From positions 106,323 through 170,322 of the forward strand of contig NZ_BMTV01000019.1 in NCBI RefSeq assembly GCF_014649855.1: DNA of 64,000 bases, written 5' to 3'. Every line of letters begins with the position of its first letter. The first letter of the stretch is position 1. Source of the DNA: Streptomyces roseolus (GTDB lineage: Bacteria > Actinomycetota > Actinomycetes > Streptomycetales > Streptomycetaceae). The notes under the pieces were generated by a model, which had not been told where the DNA came from, did no database searches, and saw nothing but the letters and a program-made list of their open reading frames with translations. A program made the translations under genes and the position numbers. This document shows positions 1-7,342 of the stretch, one piece after another.

Positions 1-702
1 GCCGGCGTGCCCGAAGTGGGCGAGTCCGGGGACGCCGGGCACGGCGAGGCCGACGACGTCGTACGCGGGGCAGGCGAGCCGGATCTGCTGGTAGACGCCG
101 GGCGCCTCGATGAAGCGGTGCGGGTCGCCGGCCACCAGGGCGGCGCCGCTCGCGGTCCGCTCCCCGGCCACCAGCCAGCCGTTGGACCCGGCCGTGGCCG
201 GTCCGTCGGCGGCGAACAGCTCGGTCCACTCCTCGCCGAGGCCGGTCGCGACCTGCTCGCGCCACAGCTTCGTCGGGAAGCCCGCGAAGAGGATGTGGGT
301 GGAGAGCCAGACGGCCAGCGGCGTCCACGCCTCCCAGCGGCCGGGGAGGAGCCCGGTGGCGGCGAACTCGGGGGCGCGGCGGGCCCCTTCGGCGAGGCCG
401 TCGTCGACCCCCTCCGCGTACGCCCGCACCCAGTCCGCGGTCTCCGGGTCGTTCTCCTCCAGGCGCGCCAGGCAGTGGCGCGCGGTGTCGGCGAGCCGGG
501 CCCGGCGGACGAAGGCGTCCCAGCCGGCCTCGGCGGCGCCGAGGAAGGCGGCGCTGGTGCCCCGGGCCCGGTGGCGCTCGACCTCCAGCTGCCAGGCCCG
601 GTCCAGGGCGGTCACCCGGCCCTGCGCGAAGGCCAGTTCCTCCGGGTCCGCCGCGCGCAGATGGGGGACGCCGTACGCGTCCCGGTAGACCTCGATGCTC
701 AC
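1..702 (-). CDS. Penicillin acylase family protein (partial, N-terminal part)
   Basis: The first 234 codons of an Ntn-hydrolase of the penicillin amidase family (usually about 700-800 residues); the rest lies beyond the left edge. It opens with VSIEVYRDAYGVPHLRA, typical of the alpha-chain start, and near residue 175 carries AGSNGWLVAG, where the Ser after Gly should become the N-terminal nucleophile of the beta chain after autocleavage; DPHR follows closely. Family members cleave amide bonds of penicillins, acyl-homoserine lactones or other N-acyl compounds; the substrate here is unknown. I see no signal peptide after the GTG start at 702. It is divergent from the siderophore-interacting protein gene, and the iron box between them may serve both. 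Confidence 0.85.
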   Translation of the reverse strand, partial: MSIEVYRDAYGVPHLRAADPEELAFAQGRVTALDRAWQLEVERHRARGTSAAFLGAAEAGWDAFVRRARLADTARHCLARLEENDPETADWVRAYAEGVDDGLAEGARRAPEFAATGLLPGRWEAWTPLAVWLSTHILFAGFPTKLWREQVATGLGEEWTELFAADGPATAGSNGWLVAGERTASGAALVAGDPHRFIEAPGVYQQIRLACPAYDVVGLAVPGVPGLAHFGHAG

Positions 703-736
703 CCTTGTCGATCCCGTCCGTGTGCTTCCAGGCGCC

Positions 737-755
737 TTAGGTTAGGCTGGCCTAA
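737..755. promoter_or_regulatory. Iron box (DmdR/IdeR-type operator)
   Basis: TTAGGTTAGGCTGGCCTAA matches the 19-bp actinobacterial iron-box consensus at all but about two positions. It lies in the 78-bp region between the acylase gene and the siderophore-interacting protein gene. Known DmdR1/IdeR boxes of this form bind the Fe2+-loaded repressor. The likely main target is the siderophore-interacting protein; control of the acylase gene is an inference from position. Confidence 0.85.
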
Positions 756-804
756 ATTGATCGTCGACCCAAGGTAACCCATGGGTCCGGGGGAGGAGTG
801 CGCG

Positions 805-1524
805 GTGGGTCACGGGTGGCAGGGCGCCGTCCTGAAGCTGATGGGCGCCAAGGACTTCACGTTCACCGTCACGGGGGCCGAGCAGGTCACCGAGGACTAC
901 CGGCGGGTCCACTTCTCGGACGGGGGGCTGCTCGCCGCCGCCGGGACGCACCCCACGATGTGGGTCCGGATCTGGTTCGCGAACGCCGGCAAACCGCACC
1001 AGCGCGCCTACACCCTGGTCGACCCCGACCCGGAGGCCGGCACCTTCAGCCTGGAGTTCGCCCTCCACGACGGCCCCGCCAGCCACTGGGCCCGCGACTG
1101 CGCCCCCGGCGACACCGTCGACGCCACCCTCCAGGGCACCGGCTTCGAGACCCCCGAGCCCCGCCCCGGGCGGTTCCTCGTCATCGGCGACCCGGCCTCG
1201 CTGCCGGCCGTCAACTCGCTGCTCGACGCCCACCCGGACGTCCCGGCCACCATCTGGTTCGAGACCCGGCACGCCTCCGACGAGGAGCTGCCCTTCCGCG
1301 TCGACCCGGCCCGCCACGAGCTGCGCCGGATCCCCCGGCAGCGCTCCGGCGCCGCCCTCGTCGAGCGGGTCAGGGCCGAACTGCCCGCGCTGGCGGGGCC
1401 GGAGGCGTACGTGTGGATCGCCTGCGACACCGCCACCACCCGCGCCCTCTCCGGGTACGTCCGCAAGGAGCTCGCCCTGCCCAAGGAGCGCGTCCACGCG
1501 CTCGGCTACTGGCGCCCCAGCTGA
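805..1524 (+). CDS. Siderophore-interacting protein (ViuB-type ferric-siderophore reductase)
   Basis: FAD-dependent reductase predicted to release iron from imported ferric siderophores in the cytoplasm. An N-terminal FAD-binding beta-barrel contains RAYTLVDPD (flavin-binding R-x-Y-T/S type), followed by the EFALHD--ASHWA segment and a C-terminal NAD(P)H-binding domain ending in ERVHALGYWRP, which is characteristic of the family. I chose GTG at 805 because GGGGGAGGAG lies 6 bases upstream; ATG at 781 is in frame but has only a weak AAGG. About 239 residues is normal for the family. The iron box 50 bp upstream implies repression by iron. Confidence 0.92.
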   Translation: MGHGWQGAVLKLMGAKDFTFTVTGAEQVTEDYRRVHFSDGGLLAAAGTHPTMWVRIWFANAGKPHQRAYTLVDPDPEAGTFSLEFALHDGPASHWARDCAPGDTVDATLQGTGFETPEPRPGRFLVIGDPASLPAVNSLLDAHPDVPATIWFETRHASDEELPFRVDPARHELRRIPRQRSGAALVERVRAELPALAGPEAYVWIACDTATTRALSGYVRKELALPKERVHALGYWRPS

Positions 1525-1659
1525 ACCGTCCCGCTCCGGCGCGACGTTGACGTTCCGTGACCCCGCCGGGGCGCGGATCGTTTTCTTGCGCGACGCAGGG
1601 GGCTCCTGGGAATGGTTGTGTCGAAAAAATTCGAAAATGAACACGGAAACCCCCCTTTG

Positions 1660-1694
1660 GAGTGAACTCACGTCAGGCGACTGTGGGTTCACTC
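1660..1694. promoter_or_regulatory. Inverted repeat upstream of the LAETGG protein gene
   Basis: GAGTGAAC (1660-1667) and GTTCACTC (1687-1694) form perfect 8-bp arms 19 bases apart in the 250-bp region before the LAETGG protein gene. A second small palindrome of the form TCGAA-AAAA-TTCGA lies at 1621-1634 in an A-rich patch. Both could be protein-binding sites. No regulator can be named. Confidence 0.35.
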
Positions 1695-1774
1695 TCCGTG
1701 CGTAAAGATTCCGGTGTCCCAGTCGCCGCAGCCGCGCGAAGCCACCGTCCCCGTGGCGAGCGGCCGGCGACGCC

Positions 1775-2830
1775 ATGCCTTTTCGTGGGGGTTCCACCAC
1801 CTTGAACAGCAACACCTTCCGTGCGCCCGTCCGCCGCACCGCGGCCGCCGCGACCGTCGCCGCCCTGGCCGCGGGACCCGTCCTCCTCGCGGCCCCCGTC
1901 GCACAGGCGACGGACGGAGAGCGCCGCGAGGGCCGCGCCACCGCCGCCGTGCTCCGCACCGGGCTCGACGTCTCCCTCCTCGGCGAGACCGTGAAGGTCC
2001 CGGTCCGCGCCTCGCTCAACGAGGTCAAGGCACCCGAGAGCGAGAACGAGACCGCGCTCAGCGTGAAGGTGCGGGGTGCGGAGGGCGGCGAGCCCGTCGA
2101 CATCCTCACCGCCGACGTCGCCACCGCCACCGCCACCGTGGACGAGCGCAAGGCCGAGGGGTACGTCAACCTCGCCAAGGCCCGCGTCCACGTGCCCGGC
2201 CTGCCCTCCCTCGCGATCGTCGAGGTCGAGAAGGTCACCTCCAAGGCGGTCTGCGAGACCGGGAAGAAGCCGGTCGCCGAGTCCAACGTCCTCGGACACG
2301 TCCGCGCCCTCGGAAAGAAGATCACGCTCACCGCCGGCGGCCGCACCGAGCTCGACGTGCCCGCCGTCGGCCGGATCACCCTCGACCTCTCCCGCACCAG
2401 CACCACCTCGCGCACCGCGGCCGCCACCGCCCTGGAGCTCGACGTGGAGGTCAACCCGCTCAACCTCGGCGTCGCCAAGGTCAAGGGCACGGTCACCCTC
2501 GCCGAAGCCACCTGCGAGACCCCCGACGCCCCGGCCCCGACCGGGAAGCCCACCGAGAAGCCGACCCCGGAGCCCACGGAGGAGCCGACGGCCGAGCCCA
2601 CCCGGGAGCCGACCGGACAGCCGTCCGAGGAGCCCTCGCCGCAGCCCACCGAGTCGAAGGACGACGGCGGGACCAAGACGAACAGCGGCGGCTCCGTCCC
2701 GACGCAGAACCTCGCCGAGACCGGCGGCAGCTCCGCCACCCCGTACATCGCGGGCGGCGCCCTCGCCCTCGTCCTCGCCGGCGGCGGCGCCCTCGCCCTG
2801 ACCCGCTTCCGCGCCCGCGCCCGGAGCTGA
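1775..2830 (+). CDS. SCO1860-type LAETGG-anchored surface protein
   Basis: Secreted cell-wall protein of 351 residues. A Sec signal peptide ends near residue 45 (hydrophobic core then APVAQA). A beta-rich ectodomain of about 200 residues with two Cys follows, then a Pro/Thr/Glu-rich stalk of repeated EPT/KPT units (about residues 250-295). The end is a sorting signal: LAETGG near residue 315, a hydrophobic helix and a basic RFRARARS tail. LAxTG motifs are recognised by class E sortases in Streptomyces, so covalent attachment to peptidoglycan is predicted. The ectodomain function is unknown to me. ATG 1775 is used; TTG 1802 is an in-frame alternative that still keeps the signal peptide. Confidence 0.85.
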   Translation: MPFRGGSTTLNSNTFRAPVRRTAAAATVAALAAGPVLLAAPVAQATDGERREGRATAAVLRTGLDVSLLGETVKVPVRASLNEVKAPESENETALSVKVRGAEGGEPVDILTADVATATATVDERKAEGYVNLAKARVHVPGLPSLAIVEVEKVTSKAVCETGKKPVAESNVLGHVRALGKKITLTAGGRTELDVPAVGRITLDLSRTSTTSRTAAATALELDVEVNPLNLGVAKVKGTVTLAEATCETPDAPAPTGKPTEKPTPEPTEEPTAEPTREPTGQPSEEPSPQPTESKDDGGTKTNSGGSVPTQNLAETGGSSATPYIAGGALALVLAGGGALALTRFRARARS

Positions 2831-2872
2831 CCGCCCGAGGGGGGAGACGCGTCGGGGGACGCAGGGGGAACC

Positions 2873-2918
2873 GGCCCGGGGCGGGCGGACGGCACGACGC
2901 CACCGCCCGCCCCGGGCC
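2873..2918. terminator. Bidirectional hairpin terminator
   Basis: Perfect 16-bp arms (2873-2888 and 2903-2918) with a 14-base loop sit between two convergent genes, the LAETGG protein and cobC. There is no long T-run, as is usual in streptomycetes. Confidence 0.75.
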
Positions 2919-3000
2919 GCCTCACACGGCCGTACGGCTCCGGGCGCGCCGACGGTGCCACGGCTCCGGGCGCGCCACCGGCCGGCAGGGCTCCGGGGGC

Positions 3001-4074
3001 TCAGCCCGCCAGCAGGAGGGCCTGGTCCAGAGCCTGGAGGAAACGATTCGTCGTCGCCCGGTCCCGGACCGCGAGCCGCAGCCAGTTCCGGTCGAGCCCC
3101 GGGAACGTGTCCCCGCGCCGCGCCGCGAACCCGAGCAGCCGCAGCCGCTCCCGCACCGCGTCCGCGCCCTCGATCCGGATCAGCACGAACGGCCCCTCGG
3201 CCGCCGCCACCGTCCGCACCTCGTCGAACTCCGCGAGCCCCGCGAGCAGGTGCGCCCGCTCCGTCCCGATCCGGTGCGCCGCGTGCTCCGCCTCCGCCAG
3301 CGCCGCCCGCGACATGCAGGCCTCCGCCGCCACGAGCGCCGGCGTCGACACCGGCCACAGCGGCTGCGCCCGCTCCAGGAGCGCCACCGTCTCCGGCTCC
3401 GCGAGCGCGTACCCGATCCGCAGCCCGGCGAGGCCCCAGGTCTTCGTCAGGCTCCGCAGCACCACCAGGCCCGGCAGGTCCGTCCGCCCGGCCAGTGCCT
3501 CCCGCTCGCCCGGCACCGCGTCCATGAAGGCCTCGTCCACGACCAGGTACCGCCCCGGCCGGGCCAGCGCCGCGATCGTCTCCGCCGGATGCAGCACCGA
3601 CGTCGGGTTGGTGGGATTGCCGATCACCACCAGGTCCGCGTCCTCCGGCACCGCCGCCGGGTCCAGCCGGAAGCCGTCCTCCTCGCGCAGCAGCACCCGG
3701 CGCACCTCGTGCCCGGCGTCCCGCAGCGCCGCCTCCGGCTCGGTGAACTGGGGATGCACCACCACCGGCCGGCGCACCGGCAGCGCCCGCGCGAGCAGCA
3801 CGAAGGCCTCCGCCGCGCCCGCCGTCAGCAGCACTCGCGCCGGCGGCAGGTCGTGCCGCTCGGCCACCGCCGCTCGGGCCGACCGCCCGTCGGGGTACTG
3901 CGCCAGGCCCGTCAGGGAATGCGCGATCCGCTTCCGCAGCCACTCCGGCGGGGTCGCCGTGCGGACATTGACCGCGAGGTCGACGAGTTTCTCGTCGCGT
4001 ACCTCGGCGTCGCCGTGATGGCGCAGGTCGTGGGCGTGGGTGCCCGTGTGGGGGCCGTCCGTGTGGGTGTCCAT
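3001..4074 (-). CDS. cobC: Rv2231c-type PLP-dependent CobC (threonine-phosphate decarboxylase-like)
   Basis: Class I/II aminotransferase fold of the CobC/CobD(enterics) group, expected to supply the (R)-1-amino-2-propanol-phosphate side chain of cobalamin by decarboxylating threonine phosphate. Visible elements are TAGAAEAF near the N-terminal third, the GNPTNPTS loop, the VVDEAFMD Asp that contacts PLP, and the Schiff-base Lys in SLTKTWGLAGLRIGY. A His-rich N-terminus (DTHTDGPHTGTHAH) precedes the conserved HHGDAEV. The ATG at 4074 gives 357 residues, the family size. The frame has no stop upstream of this ATG and runs on into cobE, so a fused CobE-CobC product is possible. It is the last gene of the leftward cobalamin block. 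Confidence 0.88.
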   Translation of the reverse strand: MDTHTDGPHTGTHAHDLRHHGDAEVRDEKLVDLAVNVRTATPPEWLRKRIAHSLTGLAQYPDGRSARAAVAERHDLPPARVLLTAGAAEAFVLLARALPVRRPVVVHPQFTEPEAALRDAGHEVRRVLLREEDGFRLDPAAVPEDADLVVIGNPTNPTSVLHPAETIAALARPGRYLVVDEAFMDAVPGEREALAGRTDLPGLVVLRSLTKTWGLAGLRIGYALAEPETVALLERAQPLWPVSTPALVAAEACMSRAALAEAEHAAHRIGTERAHLLAGLAEFDEVRTVAAAEGPFVLIRIEGADAVRERLRLLGFAARRGDTFPGLDRNWLRLAVRDRATTNRFLQALDQALLLAG

Positions 4075-4626
4075 GTCCGCCGTCGTGTGGGGGGTGGGGA
4101 TGTGGGGTGTGCCAGGCTCGCCAGCGATGTACCCGCACGTCAAGGGCAACAACCGTGCGACGGACGTCACTTCGTTCGGCCAAAAGCGGACATTCGTCGC
4201 GATTGCGCAGGTCACACGGCGTGATTTCCGCTTCGGTACCAGCAGTTCCGCCCCCGGTCCCGCCGCCCGCAGCGCCGCCGCCTCCGCCACCGAAGCCGTC
4301 CCCGTCGCCGCCAGCGGCACCTCCGAGGGATGCGGCACGGCCACCCCCGCCAGCTCTTCCGCCGGGTAGCCCGTCACCGGCACCCCGAGCCGCGCGGCCG
4401 CCCCCACGATCCCCGGCGCCCCCACCCGGACCTCCACGGTCGCGAACCCGGCCACGCGCGCGTACGCCCCCGCCTCCGGGTCCGCGACCACGCGCGCGTA
4501 CGCCCCCGCCTCCCCGAGCCCCGCCTCCGCGAGCGCCTCCCGGACCAGCGCCAGGACCTCCGCCTCCGTCGCGCCCGAGCGGACGCCGACGCCGATGTGC
4601 AGAACGGGCCCCCCATCCGCTACCAA
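4075..4626 (-). CDS. cobE: CobE/CbiG C-terminal domain cobalamin biosynthesis protein, open into cobC
   Basis: CbiG_C/CobE domain seen from HIGVGVRSGATEAEV to VPKRKSRRVTCAIA, the usual end of the fold. The domain acts in opening of the delta-lactone ring or an associated step of corrin synthesis. Unusually there is no stop codon: about 40 further residues without Met link it to the CobC ATG at 4074 in the same frame, so the coordinates given include that linker. No ATG starts this frame; TTG at 4626 is the best start and lies 6 bp from the divergent ZIP gene. A 36-bp tandem duplication repeats a 12-residue stretch (EAGAYARV). It may be a true fusion or a gene that has lost its stop. Confidence 0.65.
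4452..4513. repeat. 36-bp-period direct repeat inside cobE
   Basis: Two identical 26-bp copies (4452-4477 and 4488-4513), 36 bp apart, keep the frame and duplicate 12 residues of CobE (AGAYARV twice). It looks like a replication-slippage duplication. Confidence 0.9.
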
Positions 4627-4632
4627 GGGGCC

Positions 4633-5397
4633 ATGGCTGTGCTCGTCGCGCTCGGCGCGTTCCTGATGACGCTCTTCGGCGGCTGGGTCGCGCAGCGCGT
4701 CACCGACCGCCGGCACCTCGTCCTCGGCCTCGCGGGCGGACTCATGCTCGGCGTCGTCGGGCTCGACCTGCTGCCCGAGGCCCTGGAGGCCGCCGGGGAG
4801 GAGGTCTTCGGCGTCCCCCAGGCCCTGCTGCTCTTCGTCGGCGGCTTCCTCTTCGCCCACGTGGTGGAGCGCCTCCTCGCCACCCGCCGGGCCTCCCACG
4901 GCGCCGACACGGGCGAGAAACCGGGGCGGGGGCCCGGCGAGAAGGCGGGGGAACGGACCCCGCAGGTCGGGCTCGTGGCGGCCGGCGCCATGGTGCTGCA
5001 CAGCCTCATGGACGGCATCGCGCTCGGCGCCGCCTTCCAGGTCGGCGGCGGCATGGGAGCCACCGTCGCGCTGGCCGTCGTCACCCACGACTTCGCCGAC
5101 GGCTTCAACACCTACACGCTCACCAGCGTGTACGGGAACGAGCGCCGGAAGGCCCTCGCGATGCTCTTCGCCGACGCGCTCGCCCCGATCGCGGGCGCCG
5201 CCCTCGCCACGCTCCTCACTCTTCCGGAGGAACTCCTCGGCAGCTATCTCGGCTTCTTCGGCGGCGCCCTGCTCTACCTCGCCGCCGCCGAGATCCTGCC
5301 CGAGGCCCACCACGCGCACCCCGCCCGCACCACCCTGCTCTGCACGGTCGCGGGCGTCGGCTTCATCTGGCTCGTGGTGGGCCTCTCCGGCGGCTGA
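4633..5397 (+). CDS. ZIP family metal transporter
   Basis: Integral membrane divalent-metal transporter, 254 residues with about eight predicted transmembrane helices. The ZIP signature is clear: helix IV carries HSLMDGIALGAAF and helix V carries HDFADGFNT, giving the His/Asp/Glu metal-binding residues, with AEILPEAHH in a later helix. A charged, variable loop (about residues 90-115) separates helices III and IV as usual. It is divergent from cobE with only 6 bp between the likely start codons, and it sits inside the cobalamin block. Supply of cobalt, zinc or another metal is possible; specificity cannot be read from sequence. Only AAGGGG directly before the ATG could act as a ribosome binding site. 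Confidence 0.9.
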   Translation: MAVLVALGAFLMTLFGGWVAQRVTDRRHLVLGLAGGLMLGVVGLDLLPEALEAAGEEVFGVPQALLLFVGGFLFAHVVERLLATRRASHGADTGEKPGRGPGEKAGERTPQVGLVAAGAMVLHSLMDGIALGAAFQVGGGMGATVALAVVTHDFADGFNTYTLTSVYGNERRKALAMLFADALAPIAGAALATLLTLPEELLGSYLGFFGGALLYLAAAEILPEAHHAHPARTTLLCTVAGVGFIWLVVGLSGG

Positions 5398-5399
5398 AC

Positions 5400-6740
5400 T
5401 CACGCGCAGTGCCCGACGAACCGCGCGGCGATCCCGGGGGCCCCGGCCCAGTGGGTGTGCACGTAGCTCGCGTGCACCCCGCCCCGCACGAAGCCCTCCA
5501 CGCGGGGCTCCGGCTGCCGCAGCCCCCAGGCCGCGGACGCGCCCGCGCCCGGCTCGATGACGGTCCGGTGGAACTCGTGCCCCCGCACCCGGGTCCCGGC
5601 GGCCGCGAGCACGCTGTCGCCGACGGCCACCGCGTCCCGGTACCCGAGCGTCAGCCGCTCCGACATCCGCGCGTCCGCGTCGAGGACCCCGCACATCGGC
5701 GTCCCGTCGAGCGACCGCGCCAGGTACAGCAGCCCCGCGCACTCGGCGGCGACCGGCGCCCCCGACGCGGCGAGCTCCGCCACGGCCTTCCGCAGCGGCT
5801 CGTTGGCGGCCAGTTCCGCCGCGTACATCTCGGGGAACCCGCCGCCGACGACGAGCCCGCGGGTGCCCTCCGGGAGGACCTCGTCCCGCAGCGGGTCGAA
5901 GGTCACGACCTCGGCGCCGGCGGCGGTGAGCAGCTCCGCGTTCTCCGCGTACGAGAACGTGAACGCGGCGCCGCCGGCGACCGCGACGACCGGCCGGCCC
6001 CCCGCCGGGGGAGCCACCGCGGACGGGCTCCACTCCGCCGCGGTCAGCGGCGGCGCCGACCGGGCGAGCGCGAGCAGCCCCTCCAGGTCGCAGCCGGCGA
6101 GCACCTGCTCCGCCTGCGCGGCCACCGCCTCCACCGCCTGTGCCTGCCGCTCGGCGACCGGGATCAGGCCGAGGTGCCGCGAGGGCGTGGCGACGGCGGG
6201 GGCCCGCCGCAGCACGCCGAGGACCGGCACGCCCGACTCCTCCAGGGCCTCCCGGAGCAGCGTCTCGTGCCGGTCGCTGGCGACCTTGTTGAGGATCACT
6301 CCGCCGAGCCGCACCTCCGGGTCCCAGGACGCGAAGCCGTGCACGAGAGCCGCCACCGACCGCGACTGCGAGGAGGCGTCCACGACGAGCACCACCGGTG
6401 CCCGCAGCAGCTTGGCGACCTGCGCGGTGGAGGCGAGCTCGCCCTGGCCGGCGGCACCGTCGTACAGCCCCATCACGCCCTCGACCACGGCCAGGTCGCA
6501 GCCGCGCGAGCCGTGCGCGAAGAGCGGCGCGATCAGCTCCGTCCCGCACATGTACGCGTCGAGGTTGCGGCCCGGACGGCCGGTGGCGAGCGCGTGGTAG
6601 CCCGGGTCGATGTAGTCGGGCCCCACCTTGTGCGGGGAGACGGCGAGCCCACGGGAGGCGAACGCGGCCATCAGACCGGTCGCCACCGTGGTCTTGCCGG
6701 CGCCCGACGAGGGGGCCGCGATGACGAGACGCGCTACCAC
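5400..6740 (-). CDS. cobB: Cobyrinate a,c-diamide synthase
   Basis: ATP- and glutamine-dependent amidation of the a and c carboxylates of (hydrogeno)byrinate. The N-terminal half is a dethiobiotin-synthetase-like ATPase with P-loop APSSGAGKTT and the KVGPDYIDPGYH motif. The C-terminal half is a class I glutamine amidotransferase with nucleophile Cys in AAECAGLLYL and the downstream His in SYVHTHW. It has 446 residues, normal for the family. The GTG start at 6740 overlaps the cobO stop by 7 bp, which implies translational coupling within the cobD-to-cobB operon. Confidence 0.95.
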   Translation of the reverse strand: MVARLVIAAPSSGAGKTTVATGLMAAFASRGLAVSPHKVGPDYIDPGYHALATGRPGRNLDAYMCGTELIAPLFAHGSRGCDLAVVEGVMGLYDGAAGQGELASTAQVAKLLRAPVVLVVDASSQSRSVAALVHGFASWDPEVRLGGVILNKVASDRHETLLREALEESGVPVLGVLRRAPAVATPSRHLGLIPVAERQAQAVEAVAAQAEQVLAGCDLEGLLALARSAPPLTAAEWSPSAVAPPAGGRPVVAVAGGAAFTFSYAENAELLTAAGAEVVTFDPLRDEVLPEGTRGLVVGGGFPEMYAAELAANEPLRKAVAELAASGAPVAAECAGLLYLARSLDGTPMCGVLDADARMSERLTLGYRDAVAVGDSVLAAAGTRVRGHEFHRTVIEPGAGASAAWGLRQPEPRVEGFVRGGVHASYVHTHWAGAPGIAARFVGHCA

Positions 6741-7342
6741 TCGATGCCCCGCTGGCCCTTCTGGCCGGCGTCCATCGGGTGCTTCACCTTGGACATGTCG
6801 GTGACGAGGTCGGCGAAGTCCACCAGCTCCTGCGGCGCGTTGCGCCCGGTGATGACGACGTGCTGCTGCCCGGGGCGGTCCCGCAGCACCTCCACGACCT
6901 CCTTCACGTCGATCCAGCCCCAGTGGAGCAGGTACGCGAACTCGTCGAGGACGTAGAACTTGTACCGCTCCTCCGCCAGATCCCGCTTGACCTGCTCCCA
7001 GCCCTCGCGCGCCTTGTCCTCGTGGGACTGCTCGCCCTCGGCGACCTCGCGCTGGATCCAGGACCAGCCCTCGCCCATCTTGTTCCAGGTGACCGTCCCG
7101 CCCTTGCCGGTCTCGCCGAGCGCCTTGAGGGCGTTCTCCTCGCCGACCTTCCACTTGGCGGACTTCACGAACTGGAACACCCCGATCGGCCAGCCCTGGT
7201 TCCAGGCGCGCAGCGCCATCCCGAAGGCGGCCGTCGACTTCCCCTTGCCGACGCCGGTGTGCACCATCACCAGTGCCCGGTTGCGGCGCTGACGGGTCGT
7301 GAGGCCGTCGTCGGGCACGACGGTCGGCTGTCCCTGCGGCAT
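6734..7342 (-). CDS. cobO: Cob(I)yrinic acid a,c-diamide adenosyltransferase
   Basis: CobA/CobO-type ATP:corrinoid adenosyltransferase that attaches the upper 5'-deoxyadenosyl ligand. The P-loop is HTGVGKGKSTAAFG near residue 30, followed by GWPIGVFQFVK and the DEF[A/T]Y segment (VLDEFAYLLHWGW). At 202 residues it is full length. It begins where the chelatase ends (TAATG overlap) and overlaps cobB at its 3' end, so three genes are tightly coupled. Confidence 0.95.
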   Translation of the reverse strand: MPQGQPTVVPDDGLTTRQRRNRALVMVHTGVGKGKSTAAFGMALRAWNQGWPIGVFQFVKSAKWKVGEENALKALGETGKGGTVTWNKMGEGWSWIQREVAEGEQSHEDKAREGWEQVKRDLAEERYKFYVLDEFAYLLHWGWIDVKEVVEVLRDRPGQQHVVITGRNAPQELVDFADLVTDMSKVKHPMDAGQKGQRGIEW

